Under the pieces are notes generated by a model. The model ran no database searches, had not been told where the DNA came from, and was given only the letters and a program-made list of their open reading frames with translations. 64,000 bases of DNA, from the NCBI RefSeq assembly GCF_037081675.1, contig NZ_JAZAQL010000001.1:1178001-1242000 (forward strand). Reading direction: 5' to 3'. Every line of letters starts with the position of its first letter. Within the stretch, counting starts at the first letter, position 1. This document shows positions 1 to 8,109 of this stretch, in pieces. Source of the stretch: Halorubellus litoreus (GTDB lineage Archaea; Halobacteriota; Halobacteria; Halobacteriales; Natrialbaceae). Both the position numbers and the translations under genes were made by a program.

Positions 1-1
1 G

Positions 2-67
2 GCCGAGATGCAGCCGGGTGGGATGGACGAGCCGACGATCGACGACGACGACATCATCGTCGACTAG
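2..67 (+). CDS. C-terminal end of an unidentified protein (partial)
   Basis: The window opens inside an open reading frame that ends at a TAG codon at 65-67. The visible tail is 21 residues, Gly/Met-containing and then very acidic (DEPTIDDDDIIVD). Acidic tails of this kind are common in haloarchaeal proteins and do not identify a family. The frame and codon use fit a real gene end, and the long non-coding stretch that follows supports this as the true 3' end. No function can be assigned from this fragment. Confidence 0.5.
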   Translation, partial: AEMQPGGMDEPTIDDDDIIVD

Positions 68-670
68 ATTACTGGCTCCGAGCTTCGAGTGGCGAGGCCG
101 TGACGCTCGAACCCCTCCGTTTCCCGTCTAGACCCCCAGCAGGCGTCGAGGTGTCACGCCTGGTTTTCCACCGGAGACGCTCCCCGCGAGTGATGAGGGT
201 CGCTCGGTGTGGTTCGAGAGCGCGATCGGGACGGCAACAGCCACTCCCGTCGAACCCCCTCGTTTCGGGTCCGGAACCGGACGACTCCGGTCGGTTCGAG
301 GCGGCTGTGTCTCGGGCCGAAACCACCCCTCCCTTGGCAACGTAACGCACACGAGTGAGTGAGAGCGGGCTCGTCGACCCACTCACTCGAACCCCCTCGT
401 TTCGACTGTGTAATCGCACGACTACGCCCACGTCCATCCCTCGTACGTTCCGTCCGAAACCCACCCATCATTGCGAATCACCATCACAGTAGCGGTTCGT
501 CGACTGCGACCGAGTCTCGCACCCGAACCCCCTCGTTTCGAGTGAGTGGTCGCCGCCGACGCGACGTCTGACGCGCGTTATCTCCTCACGAAACGCCCCC
601 CAGTAAACTCCGGAGCCAGCGAGGTGTCGCGGTCGAAAGCCGTTTCTCCCGCCGCACCAACGTCCTCGCA
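68..670. other. Gene-free region with regularly spaced ORB-like repeats
   Basis: About 600 bp with no credible gene. It holds four same-orientation copies of a 16-bp motif, CGAACCCCCTCGTTTC: imperfect at 108-123 and exact at 251-266, 388-403 and 524-539. The exact copies are 137 and 136 bp apart, and the first lies 143 bp before the second. Read on the minus strand the motif is GAAACGAGGGGGTTCG, close to the GAAAC plus G-run core of archaeal Orc1/Cdc6 origin recognition boxes. Short GAGTGAGTG/CACTCACTC motifs flank two copies (near 352, 380 and 538). A replication origin or an Orc1-binding cluster is possible. No orc1 gene is in view and no clear AT-rich unwinding element is evident. Confidence 0.45.
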
Positions 671-1537
671 ATGACAGAGGTGCTGCTGACGAACGACGAC
701 GGCATCGACGCGGACGGACTCGCCGCGCTCTACGAGGAACTGCGCGCGCTCGGGGACGTCACCGTCGTCGCACCAGTCGAGAACCAGAGCGGCGTCGGCC
801 GCGAACGCTCGCAGTACGTCACGCGCGAGGAACACCCGTGGGGGTACGCGGTCGACGGGACGCCCGCGGACTGCGTCGCGTACGCGCTCCGCGGCCTCGA
901 CACCGAGTTCGACCTCGTCGTCTCCGGCGCGAACCACGGCCCGAACCTCGGCGCGTACGTCCTCGGCCGGAGCGGGACCGTCGGCGCCGCGATGGAGGCC
1001 GCGTTCCTCGGGACGCCCGCGGTCGCGGTCTCCGCGTATCACTCGCGGGACTTCCACGTACATCCGCCCGACGACCACGACTTCGACCCGCCGGCGCGCG
1101 TCGCCCGCGAGGTCGTCGCGGCCGCGCTCGACGCCGGGGTCTTCGACGACGTCGACGTCCTGAACGTGAACGCGCCCATCGAGGACGCCTCGGCGCGCGT
1201 CCGCCTCACGCGACCCGACGCGGACTTCGACCTGCACGTCGAACGCCACGAGGACACCGACGACCTGCCCGTCGACGTCGACGACGACCAGGACGTCATC
1301 GGTCTCCGAGACTCGCTGTGGCCGCACGTCGTCGGCTGGGAGAACCCGATGCCGGGCATCGACGAGCACCGCGAGCGCTACCCCGTCGGGACGGAGCGTC
1401 GCGCGGTCATCGACGGCGAGGTCGGCGTCTCCGGACTCACCGCCCCGCGGAACGCGCTCGAGACCGACGCGCTCGAACGGGTCGTCCGGTCGGTCGACAG
1501 TGCTCGCACCGCGCTCGCGGACGCCGGCGACGAGTAG
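671..1537 (+). CDS. surE: 5'/3'-nucleotidase SurE
   Basis: SurE is a metal-dependent phosphatase that removes 5' or 3' phosphates from nucleoside monophosphates. The 288-residue protein starts with the family signature TNDDG at residues 7-11. The expected metal ligands are present: D9, D10, S40 (in NQSG) and N88 (in SGANHG). Length is normal for the family, slightly long because of an acidic haloarchaeal insertion near residues 190-205. The ATG lies just before the conserved first beta strand, so the start is well fixed. The MFS transporter downstream is convergent. Confidence 0.96.
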   Translation: MTEVLLTNDDGIDADGLAALYEELRALGDVTVVAPVENQSGVGRERSQYVTREEHPWGYAVDGTPADCVAYALRGLDTEFDLVVSGANHGPNLGAYVLGRSGTVGAAMEAAFLGTPAVAVSAYHSRDFHVHPPDDHDFDPPARVAREVVAAALDAGVFDDVDVLNVNAPIEDASARVRLTRPDADFDLHVERHEDTDDLPVDVDDDQDVIGLRDSLWPHVVGWENPMPGIDEHRERYPVGTERRAVIDGEVGVSGLTAPRNALETDALERVVRSVDSARTALADAGDE

Positions 1538-1567
1538 CGTCGAGGCCGCCGAGGCCGGACCAGGGGC

Positions 1568-2806
1568 TCACCGCGAGAGCACCGCGACCGCGGCGAGCGC
1601 GACGAGCGCGCCGACGAGCGCCGCGAGTAGCGCGGCGAACGCGACCTGGAATCCGAACGCTTCGGCGAGGACGCCGACGGTCGCGGGCGCGACGGCGCCG
1701 ACGCCCATGATGGCGGTTCGGACGACGCCGAGCGCGCCGCCGGCGACGTCGTCCGGGACGAGTTCCACGAGGTACGCGCCCCGAACCGGCCGGAAGCCGT
1801 GACTGCCGAGGCCGAACGCGACGACGCTCGCGCCGACGACGAGGACGCCCGCGGTCGGGAGGGCGACGACGAGCGCGAGCCCGACCGCGGCGAGCGCGAG
1901 CGCCGCCGCGATGACGGGGAGGCGGCCGAGGCGGTCGCTCGCCGCACCCGTCGCCACCTGGACGACGCTCACCGCGAACAGCGCCGCGTAGACGGTCCCG
2001 GCGGTCGCGGCGGAGAGGTCGGCGGTCTCGACGAGGTACGTCGGGAGGAAGGCGACGGCGCCGTTGTACGTGAACGAGAAGAGGACGGTGACGGCGACGA
2101 ACGCGGCGACGTCGCGGTCCGCGAACAACGCCGCGTACGCCGAGAGCGACGTTCCGCTGTCGGGGTCGCCCGCGCCGGCGTCGCCGACGCGCCCGGGGAC
2201 GCGGAGCGCGAACGCGACGGCGAGCACGAGGCCGGTCGCGCCCGCCGCGAGGAACACCGCCGGCCAGTCCGTCGTCGCGGCGAGGGCGCCCGTCGTCACC
2301 GCGACCACCGCGACGGGCGCGACCACGCCACCGAACGCCCCGAACGTGTCGAGGACGCCCAGCGCCCGCCCGCGTCGCCGCGAGTAGATACGGGACAGGA
2401 GCGGGACGGCGACGGTCTTGTGCGCGCCCGTCCCAACGCCGACGAGGACCATCGCCGCCACGAGTACCGCGAACGGGAGCGGCGAGCCGAGCGCGAGCGG
2501 GACGGCGAGCGCGAGCGACGCCACCGCCGCCACCAGCGCCCCCACGGTGACGACGCGCCACCCACCGACGCGGTCCGCGAGCACGCCCGAGGGCAACTGC
2601 ATCGCCGCGTACGCCAGCATCAGCGCCGTGAACGCCCCGCCGACCACCGCGTTCGACACGCCGTACTCCGCGGTGAGCGTCGGGAACAGCGGCGGGAACA
2701 GGTATCGCAGGAACTTCGCGAGGAACCAGATACCCGCCGTCAGCACCAGTGCGTCGAGGCGAGCGACCCGGTCTCGAAACCCGTCAGTCGCGGTCGAGGC
2801 CCGCAT
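1568..2806 (-). CDS. MFS transporter
   Basis: A 412-residue integral membrane protein of the major facilitator superfamily with about 12 predicted hydrophobic segments. The first helices contain the pattern TAEYGVSNAVVGG and the cytoplasmic loop signature GVLADRVGGWR (after TM2), the typical MFS motif A (G-x-x-x-D-R). A second related loop, GAASDRLGR, precedes the second half. The substrate cannot be predicted. It stands alone, convergent with surE, so no pathway context is available. Confidence 0.9.
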   Translation of the reverse strand: MRASTATDGFRDRVARLDALVLTAGIWFLAKFLRYLFPPLFPTLTAEYGVSNAVVGGAFTALMLAYAAMQLPSGVLADRVGGWRVVTVGALVAAVASLALAVPLALGSPLPFAVLVAAMVLVGVGTGAHKTVAVPLLSRIYSRRRGRALGVLDTFGAFGGVVAPVAVVAVTTGALAATTDWPAVFLAAGATGLVLAVAFALRVPGRVGDAGAGDPDSGTSLSAYAALFADRDVAAFVAVTVLFSFTYNGAVAFLPTYLVETADLSAATAGTVYAALFAVSVVQVATGAASDRLGRLPVIAAALALAAVGLALVVALPTAGVLVVGASVVAFGLGSHGFRPVRGAYLVELVPDDVAGGALGVVRTAIMGVGAVAPATVGVLAEAFGFQVAFAALLAALVGALVALAAVAVLSR

Positions 2807-2922
2807 CGCCGTCGCCTACGCGACCGACCGCCTTGACGGCGGTGGTCCGAAGGACGTCACCGTCGCGTCTCAGCGCGGACTCGAGGGGCTTGCACCGCCG
2901 GGGATAGCTGCGCCGCGCAGCG

Positions 2923-3285
2923 TCACTCGACCTGGTCGCGGGCCGACACCGAGAATAACCGCTCGAACTCGGTCAAGTCCTCGGGATGGTCGTGTCCCGG
3001 AGCGGCGACCGTCTCGAAGAAGCCGTGATGGTCCTCGCTCAGCGCCGCTAGAGCCTCGTCCATCTCGTCGGGGTCGACGTCCTTCGGATACTCGTCGCTC
3101 TCCTCGTGGAGATAGTACAACGCAGGCTCCGCTGCGTCGAGCCAAGCCGTTTCCCCGTTCATCCCCTCTAATTCCAGTCCACGCTCGAAGGTTTCGCGAC
3201 GGTCTTCGAGTCCGTCGAAGTGCTCTCGGACCTCCGTCAGGCGCTCCGGATCGAGCCGTAACTTGAACAGCCGTCTGTTCGCCAT
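2923..3285 (-). CDS. Small protein, DUF6176-like
   Basis: A 120-residue soluble acidic protein without signal peptide. The opening (RLFKLRLDPERLTEVREHFDGLEDRRETFERGL) looks like a beta strand followed by a helix, and the protein contains the segment ALYYLHEESD followed by an acidic helix. This layout resembles the DUF6176 family of small dimeric alpha-beta-barrel-like proteins, but the assignment is from memory and tentative. The biological role is unknown. A TATA-like element lies 25-31 bp upstream of the ATG, suggesting an independent leaderless transcript. Confidence 0.7.
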   Translation of the reverse strand: MANRRLFKLRLDPERLTEVREHFDGLEDRRETFERGLELEGMNGETAWLDAAEPALYYLHEESDEYPKDVDPDEMDEALAALSEDHHGFFETVAAPGHDHPEDLTEFERLFSVSARDQVE

Positions 3286-3309
3286 CGGTTACTCGCACGG
3301 AGCAAGTGA

Positions 3310-3316
3310 ATAAAAA
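3310..3316 (-). promoter_or_regulatory. TATA-like box for the DUF6176-like gene
   Basis: The minus strand reads CTTTTTATTC here, in otherwise GC-rich DNA, 25-31 bp upstream of the ATG ending at 3285. This spacing fits an archaeal TATA box driving a transcript with almost no leader. Confidence 0.5.
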
Positions 3317-3341
3317 GCCAGTGTTCAAATCGTTCGTGCGA

Positions 3342-4748
3342 TCAGTCGCCGAACGGCCCCTTGCCGCCACCCATCCCGCCCATGCCGCCCATGCCGCCAC
3401 CGCCCTCGCCCTGCATCTTCTTCATCATCCGCTGCATGTCGCCGTCCATCCCGCCCTGGAACTGCTTGAGGGTGCGTTCCATCATCTTGTGCTGCTGGAG
3501 GAGTTCGCGGACCTCCTCCTCGGCACACCCCGAGCCGCGCGCGATGCGCTCGACCTGCGTCTGCCCGACCCCGCGCGGGTTCTCCATCTCCTTCTCCGTC
3601 ATCGAATCCATGATGATCTCGAACCGCCGCATCCGGTCCTGGGTGACGTCCATCGCGTCGTCCGGCAACTGGTCCTTGATGCCGCCGCCCATCCCGGGAA
3701 TCATGTCCATGATCTGGTCGAGCGGCCCCATGTTGTTCATCGCCTCCAGCTGCTTCTGCATGTCCTTCAGCGTGAACTCGCCCTTCAGCATGTCCTCGGG
3801 GTCCCAGTCGTCCTCCTCGTCGCCCGTCTCCTCCATCGCGCGCTCGACGCGCTCGGTGAGTTGCTTGAGGTCGCCCATCCCGAGCAGTCGCGAGATGAAG
3901 CTCTCGGGCTCGAACCGCTCGATGTCCTTGACCTCCTCGCCCGTGCCGAGGAAGCCGATCGAGGAGTCCGTCTGGTCGACCGCCGTCAGCGCCCCACCAC
4001 CCTTCGCGGTCCCGTCGAGCTTCGTGATGACGACGCCGTCGATACCGATGGACTCGTCGAACTGACTTGCCTGGTCCTTCGCGCCCTGCCCGATGGCGGC
4101 GTCGAGCACGAGCAACGACCGGTCCGGGTCGACCGTCCGGTCGATCTCCTCGATCTCGCTGATGAGGTCGTCCTCGAGCGCGTGCCGACCCGCCGTGTCC
4201 ACGATGTGGACCTCCGCGTCGCTCGTCGCTTCCAGTCCCTCGCGAGCGATCTGGACGGGGTCGTCGCAGTCCGGGTCACCGTAGAACTCGACCTCCGCGC
4301 GCCGACACATCTCCTTCGCCTGGTCGTACGCACCAGGGCGGAACGTGTCCGTCTGGATGACCGCCGGCCGGAGTCCCTTCTTCGAGAACCACCACGCCAT
4401 CTTCGCCGCGGACGTGGTCTTCCCCGACCCCTGGAGGCCCGCGAGCAGGATCGTCTGCTCTTCGAGCGGGATGTCCGTGGACTCGCCGACGAGGTCGACG
4501 AGTTCCTCGTAGACGATGCGGAGGACGTGATCGCGCGCCGTCGTGCCCTTCGGCGGTTCCTCGTCGAGCGACCGCTCCTTGATGCGGTCCGAGAGGTCCA
4601 TCACGAGGGAGACGTCGACGTCGGCCTGCAGGAGCGACCGCTGTATCTCCTTGACGACCTCCTCGACGTCTTCCTCCGAGATGCGTGACTTCCCGCGGAG
4701 CGTGTCGAGCGTGCCCCGCAGAGAGCTTCCGAGGTCGTCGAGTACCAT
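3342..4748 (-). CDS. srp54: Signal recognition particle 54 kDa protein
   Basis: SRP54 is the GTPase of the signal recognition particle; it binds signal sequences and 7S RNA and docks on FtsY at the membrane. The protein is 468 residues when started at the ATG giving MVLDDLGSSL, which matches the family start; nine in-frame residues upstream are not expected to be translated. An N domain (1-90) precedes the G domain with the P-loop GLQGSGKTT (about 104-112), DTAGRH and TKLDGTAKGG. A methionine-rich M domain (about 300-450) and a Gly/Met tail (GGMGGMGGM) follow. The receptor gene ftsY lies 1 kb away on the same strand. Confidence 0.97.
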   Translation of the reverse strand: MVLDDLGSSLRGTLDTLRGKSRISEEDVEEVVKEIQRSLLQADVDVSLVMDLSDRIKERSLDEEPPKGTTARDHVLRIVYEELVDLVGESTDIPLEEQTILLAGLQGSGKTTSAAKMAWWFSKKGLRPAVIQTDTFRPGAYDQAKEMCRRAEVEFYGDPDCDDPVQIAREGLEATSDAEVHIVDTAGRHALEDDLISEIEEIDRTVDPDRSLLVLDAAIGQGAKDQASQFDESIGIDGVVITKLDGTAKGGGALTAVDQTDSSIGFLGTGEEVKDIERFEPESFISRLLGMGDLKQLTERVERAMEETGDEEDDWDPEDMLKGEFTLKDMQKQLEAMNNMGPLDQIMDMIPGMGGGIKDQLPDDAMDVTQDRMRRFEIIMDSMTEKEMENPRGVGQTQVERIARGSGCAEEEVRELLQQHKMMERTLKQFQGGMDGDMQRMMKKMQGEGGGGMGGMGGMGGGKGPFGD

Positions 4749-5027
4749 TATTGGCCGGAGATACGTGACTCCCACCTAAAGGCCTTTTTCTCGCGTGCGA
4801 GGACCAACCGAGGCCGCCGCCGAACACCTCACCACTCGGACAGAAACTGTCTTCGCGATAACTTTTTCACGAGGGAATCGCGTACTCGTGAACGCAGCTG
4901 GTGCCTCGCCACCGCTGGCTGTGGATCAGTCGGCACTCGACGCTGGCTGTCATCCTCCACTTCCATCACCACTTTCGCACGTCACCCGCGAGCGACCGCG
5001 TTCCACGCGACCGAGCCGAAGAGCGCG

Positions 5028-5600
5028 CTACGCGCGACCGCGATGCGACGAGCGGTACGCCTCGAGCACGGACTCGAAGTCGTCGACGGTCCGCTGCAGC
5101 CGGTCCTTCAGTTCGTCGTACTCCTCGACGAGGGACTCCCACTCGGCCTCCCCCGAGAGCGCCATCTCGCGGTGCTCGGCGAGCAACACGCGCCGCTTCG
5201 TCTCGAGGCGCAGGAACCGCTGGAGGTCCGCGTCGTGCTCGCGCGCCCGCATCTGGAGTTCGATCGCGTCCACGAGCTCCTCGTGCTGCACGGGCTTGAC
5301 GAGATAGTCGTCGAACGGCATCTCGAGCACGTCCAGCTCCGGGTCGATCGCCGTCACCACGATGACCGCCGGGTCCGCCTCCCGTCGCTCCAGCATCTCC
5401 AGCACGTCGTCGCCCGAGTACCCCGGCATCCGTCGGTCGAGTAACACCACGTCGACGTCCTCGTCCACCTCCGCGAGGAACGCCTCCCCCTCGTAGACCG
5501 TGCGAACGTCGTAGTCCGCGCGCAACCAGAGCGTGAACATGTTCGCGAGCTTCTCCTCGTCGTCGACGACGAGCACGGTCGTCTCCTGGTCTCCTGGCAT
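5028..5600 (-). CDS. HalX-domain response regulator
   Basis: A 190-residue two-component response regulator. The receiver domain (about 8-120) has the acidic pair D13/D14, the phospho-acceptor D55 (VVLLDRRMPG), T83 and K102 (in LVKPVQ). The C-terminal 70 residues form a helical, coiled-coil-like segment typical of HalX, a haloarchaeal output domain of uncertain mechanism. It lies between srp54 and ftsY on the same strand but is separated by gaps of about 280 and 146 bp, so it is probably transcribed alone. No partner kinase is adjacent; two histidine kinases occur elsewhere in the window. Confidence 0.92.
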   Translation of the reverse strand: MPGDQETTVLVVDDEEKLANMFTLWLRADYDVRTVYEGEAFLAEVDEDVDVVLLDRRMPGYSGDDVLEMLERREADPAVIVVTAIDPELDVLEMPFDDYLVKPVQHEELVDAIELQMRAREHDADLQRFLRLETKRRVLLAEHREMALSGEAEWESLVEEYDELKDRLQRTVDDFESVLEAYRSSHRGRA

Positions 5601-5746
5601 CTGCTATCGAACCACTAACACGTGGAGTGACTTAGCAGTTGTAGCCGTCGCCGCGAGTAACGAACCGCAGAGAAGCGCCCGCGGAGTCCGCGGCCACCGC
5701 GCGACCGCTTCACACGACGACCGCGTGGCCGTCGCGATGCGACGGG

Positions 5747-7012
5747 TTACTCGTCGTCGTCGAGCAGTCGGTCGACCATCCGGTCCGGGTCGAACCGCTC
5801 CAGGTGGTCGTACCCCTGGCCGACGCCGAGGAAGAGGATGGGCTTCCCGGTGACGTGCGCGACCGAGATGGCGGCCCCACCGTTGGAGTCCGCGTCCGCC
5901 TTCGTCAGGATGGCACCGTCGATCTCCGCCGCGTCGTTGAACTGCTTCGCGCGCTGCACGGCGTCCTGTCCTGCGACCGCCTCGTCGACGAACAACGTCA
6001 TGTCCGGCCCGACGACCCGCCCGATCTTCTCGAGCTGGTCCATCAAGCCCTCGTTCGTATGCAGTCGACCCGCGGTATCGCCGAGGACGACGTCCACGTC
6101 GTTCGCGTTCGCGTACTCCACGGCGTCGTAGATGACCGCCGCCGGGTCACCGCCCTGCTCGTGCGCGATGAGCTTCTTCCCGAGCGCGTTCGCGTGCTCT
6201 CGGATCTGCTCGTTCGCCCCGGCGCGGTACGTGTCGCCGTTCGCCAGCACCGACGACATGCCGCGTTCCTCGAAGTACCGCGCCATCTTCGCGATACTCG
6301 TCGTCTTCCCGACGCCGTTCACGCCAGTGAAGATGATGACGAGGGGCTTGTCGGCCTCCGCGACGCGCTGCTCGAAGTCGAACTGGCCGACGCTGATGAC
6401 GTCGTAGAGCGCGTTCCGGAGCGCCTCCTCGACGACCGAACCGGTCGACTCCGTGAACTTCCGCGTCTCCCCGACGAGGTCCTCGCGGATGTTGTCGAGG
6501 ATCTGCTGGGCGACGCCCATCTCGACGTCAGAGGACAATAGCGCTATCTCGAGCTCCTGGAGGGGGCCTTCGAGGTCCTCCTCCTCGATGACGAACTTCC
6601 CCGTGGCGAGCGACTTCGCCTTCCGCGCGAACCCCGTCGACTTCGAGGACTCGTCGTCGTCCGTATCGTCGTCGTCCGCGTCCGCATCGACCGCCGCGGC
6701 GCTCGCATCGGCCGCGTCGGCGTCGACCGTCTCTGCATCGGTCGCGCCGACGGCATCCGCATCCGAGGTGCCAGTGTCCGCATCGACGGTGTCCGCGTCG
6801 TCGACAGCGGTCGCTGCGTCAGTCGACGCGGTCACGTCGTCGGTCGCCTCACCGCCAGCAGCGGTCTCGTCGCCGTCGACGTCGGCCGCGTCGACGACCT
6901 CGCCGTCAGCAACGTCGGCGTCCTCGGGGTCGAGCTCCTCGGCGTTCTCCTCGGCCGCCTCCTCGGCGTCCTTCCGGAAGCTCCCGAGCTTCTCCTTCAG
7001 ACTGTCGAACAT
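5747..7012 (-). CDS. ftsY: Signal recognition particle receptor FtsY
   Basis: FtsY is the membrane-associated GTPase that receives the SRP-ribosome complex. The 421-residue protein has a short basic/amphipathic start (MFDSLKEKLGSFRK). An extended acidic low-complexity region of Asp/Ala/Thr (about 20-125) follows, then the N domain and the G domain with P-loop GVNGVGKTTS (about 228-237), DTAGRL and TKADAD. The acidic linker is normal for haloarchaeal FtsY. The gene follows pfdA with only a few bases between, so pfdA and ftsY are almost certainly cotranscribed. Confidence 0.97.
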   Translation of the reverse strand: MFDSLKEKLGSFRKDAEEAAEENAEELDPEDADVADGEVVDAADVDGDETAAGGEATDDVTASTDAATAVDDADTVDADTGTSDADAVGATDAETVDADAADASAAAVDADADDDDTDDDESSKSTGFARKAKSLATGKFVIEEEDLEGPLQELEIALLSSDVEMGVAQQILDNIREDLVGETRKFTESTGSVVEEALRNALYDVISVGQFDFEQRVAEADKPLVIIFTGVNGVGKTTSIAKMARYFEERGMSSVLANGDTYRAGANEQIREHANALGKKLIAHEQGGDPAAVIYDAVEYANANDVDVVLGDTAGRLHTNEGLMDQLEKIGRVVGPDMTLFVDEAVAGQDAVQRAKQFNDAAEIDGAILTKADADSNGGAAISVAHVTGKPILFLGVGQGYDHLERFDPDRMVDRLLDDDE

Positions 7013-7018
7013 CGAGCC

Positions 7019-7480
7019 TTACTCGTCGTCGCCTTCCTGCTGCTGCATCTGCTGCATCTGCTGCTGCATCTGCTGCTGCTGCATCTGCTGGGCCTTCTCC
7101 TCGAGCTCGCTGGACTCGGCCTCGAGGTCGTCGATGTCCTCGGAGACGGCGTCGATCTTGTCGTCGACGACGTCCTTCTTCGTCTCGAGCGTCTCGATGG
7201 CGTCGCCCTCGGACTGCTCGGCCGCGTACCCGCCGCCGAGTCCGACGACGACCTCGTCGAGGTCCTGGACCTCTGCGCGAACGTACGCGTCGCCGCCGAG
7301 GGGCACCTGCACCGTCGACCCCGTCTCGAGCGTCTCGAGCGCCTCGATGGCCTCGTCGATCTCGGTCTTCTCGTCGCGGAGGTCCTCGATGTCCGCTTCG
7401 AGCCCCTCGATCTCTTCCTGGATCTGCTGGAGTTCCTGGGAGAGCTGCTGGAGTTCACCGCCGCCGCCACCACCCATCAT
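7019..7480 (-). CDS. pfdA: Prefoldin subunit alpha
   Basis: The alpha subunit of the archaeal hexameric co-chaperone prefoldin, which captures unfolded proteins and hands them to the thermosome. The 153-residue protein shows the family layout: an N-terminal coiled coil (about 8-50), a central beta-hairpin region (TVQVPLGGDAYVRAEV... VVGLGGGYAAE) and a C-terminal coiled coil ending in a Gln/Met-rich tail. Two consecutive ATG codons (7480 and 7477) are possible starts. The first overlaps the stop codon of rpl18a, indicating translational coupling. Confidence 0.95.
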   Translation of the reverse strand: MMGGGGGGELQQLSQELQQIQEEIEGLEADIEDLRDEKTEIDEAIEALETLETGSTVQVPLGGDAYVRAEVQDLDEVVVGLGGGYAAEQSEGDAIETLETKKDVVDDKIDAVSEDIDDLEAESSELEEKAQQMQQQQMQQQMQQMQQQEGDDE

Positions 7481-7653
7481 TGTGCTTCGACCTCCTCGAT
7501 CTCGACCTGGTGACGCGTGCAGCCGTGGCGGCTGCCGAAGTTCGCGTACGTGTGTTCGCGAGCGACGTTCTCGTTCGTCGCGTCGATTGTCGTCTCGAAG
7601 TTGTTCCGTCCGCGCTTCGTCTGGAACGTCCCGCGGATAGTGAACTGACTCAT
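7477..7653 (-). CDS. rpl18a: 50S ribosomal protein L18Ae (LX)
   Basis: A 58-residue archaeal large-subunit protein of the L18ae/LX family. The start is the ATG giving MSQFTIRGTFQTKRG; the in-frame extension upstream has no family similarity. Characteristic elements are the strand FTIRGTF and the segment ENVAREHTYANFGSRHGCTRHQVEI. The TGA stop is embedded in the ATGATG start of pfdA. In many archaea this gene follows eif6 directly; here the two are separated by an opposite-strand gene of about 2 kb. Confidence 0.95.
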   Translation of the reverse strand: MSQFTIRGTFQTKRGRNNFETTIDATNENVAREHTYANFGSRHGCTRHQVEIEEVEAQ

Positions 7654-8109
7654 GTAGTCGAATCCGTCGCCTAGGGGGAAGAATCTTCTCACTTCAATAT
7701 CCCGCCGCTGTGGCGTGCTCGCCAGGCGAGCGCCGGGAATATCCGGCGGTACGGCCGCGGGCGGACTGCCGGCGACCGTCTGTGTGGGAGTAGGTCGCGT
7801 CTACGGTGGGTTCGGGCGTGGTCGGCGTTCGGTCCCGTCGACGCTGCAGTCGGTCGGTGCCGGCTCTCGTCGCCGTCGGCGGACGCGTCGTTCGCGGCAG
7901 CGGTGCGCTCGGTCACGCTGGCGGAGGCGTCGGTCTCGCTGCTGGATGCGCTCCGTCTCGCTCGCGGGACCCCTCCGTCTCGCTCGCGGGACCCCTCCGT
8001 CTCGCTGGCGTATACGCTCGTTCCCGTGGCGTATGCGCTCGTTCCCGTCGTTGGAGCCAGCCCTAGCTGGTCTCTAACTAACTCCAATCCTGTCGAGTTG
8101 GTAACTATC
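7654..8109. other. 456-bp intergenic region with tandem repeats
   Basis: A divergent intergenic region between rpl18a (minus) and the surface protein gene starting at 8110 (plus). The half near rpl18a should contain the promoter of the rpl18a-pfdA-ftsY operon. The half near 8110 contains two adjacent short tandem repeats, listed separately. No convincing additional gene is seen: the open frame that continues upstream of 8110 runs through the repeats and has no protein-family character. Confidence 0.6.
7951..8050 (+). repeat. Two adjacent short tandem repeats (22 bp x 2.7 and 21 bp x 2)
   Basis: The 22-bp unit beginning CTCCGTCTCGCTCGCGGGAC occurs at 7951-7972 and 7973-7994, with a partial third at 7995-8010. 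It is followed directly by a 21-bp unit beginning CGTATACGCTCGTTCCCGTG at 8009-8029 and, with changes, at 8030-8050. Both periods are close to two helical turns. The block lies 60-160 bp upstream of the surface protein start. Confidence 0.75.

Noticed and set aside
280..330. Possible tRNA in the gene-free start region (GGTTCGAGGC near 293)
   Set aside because: A T-loop-like string is present but no matching acceptor, D or anticodon arms could be found.
3342..4775. Longer start for srp54 at 4775
   Set aside because: The nine extra residues (MGVTYLRPI) are not part of SRP54 proteins, which begin MVLDDLG or similar.
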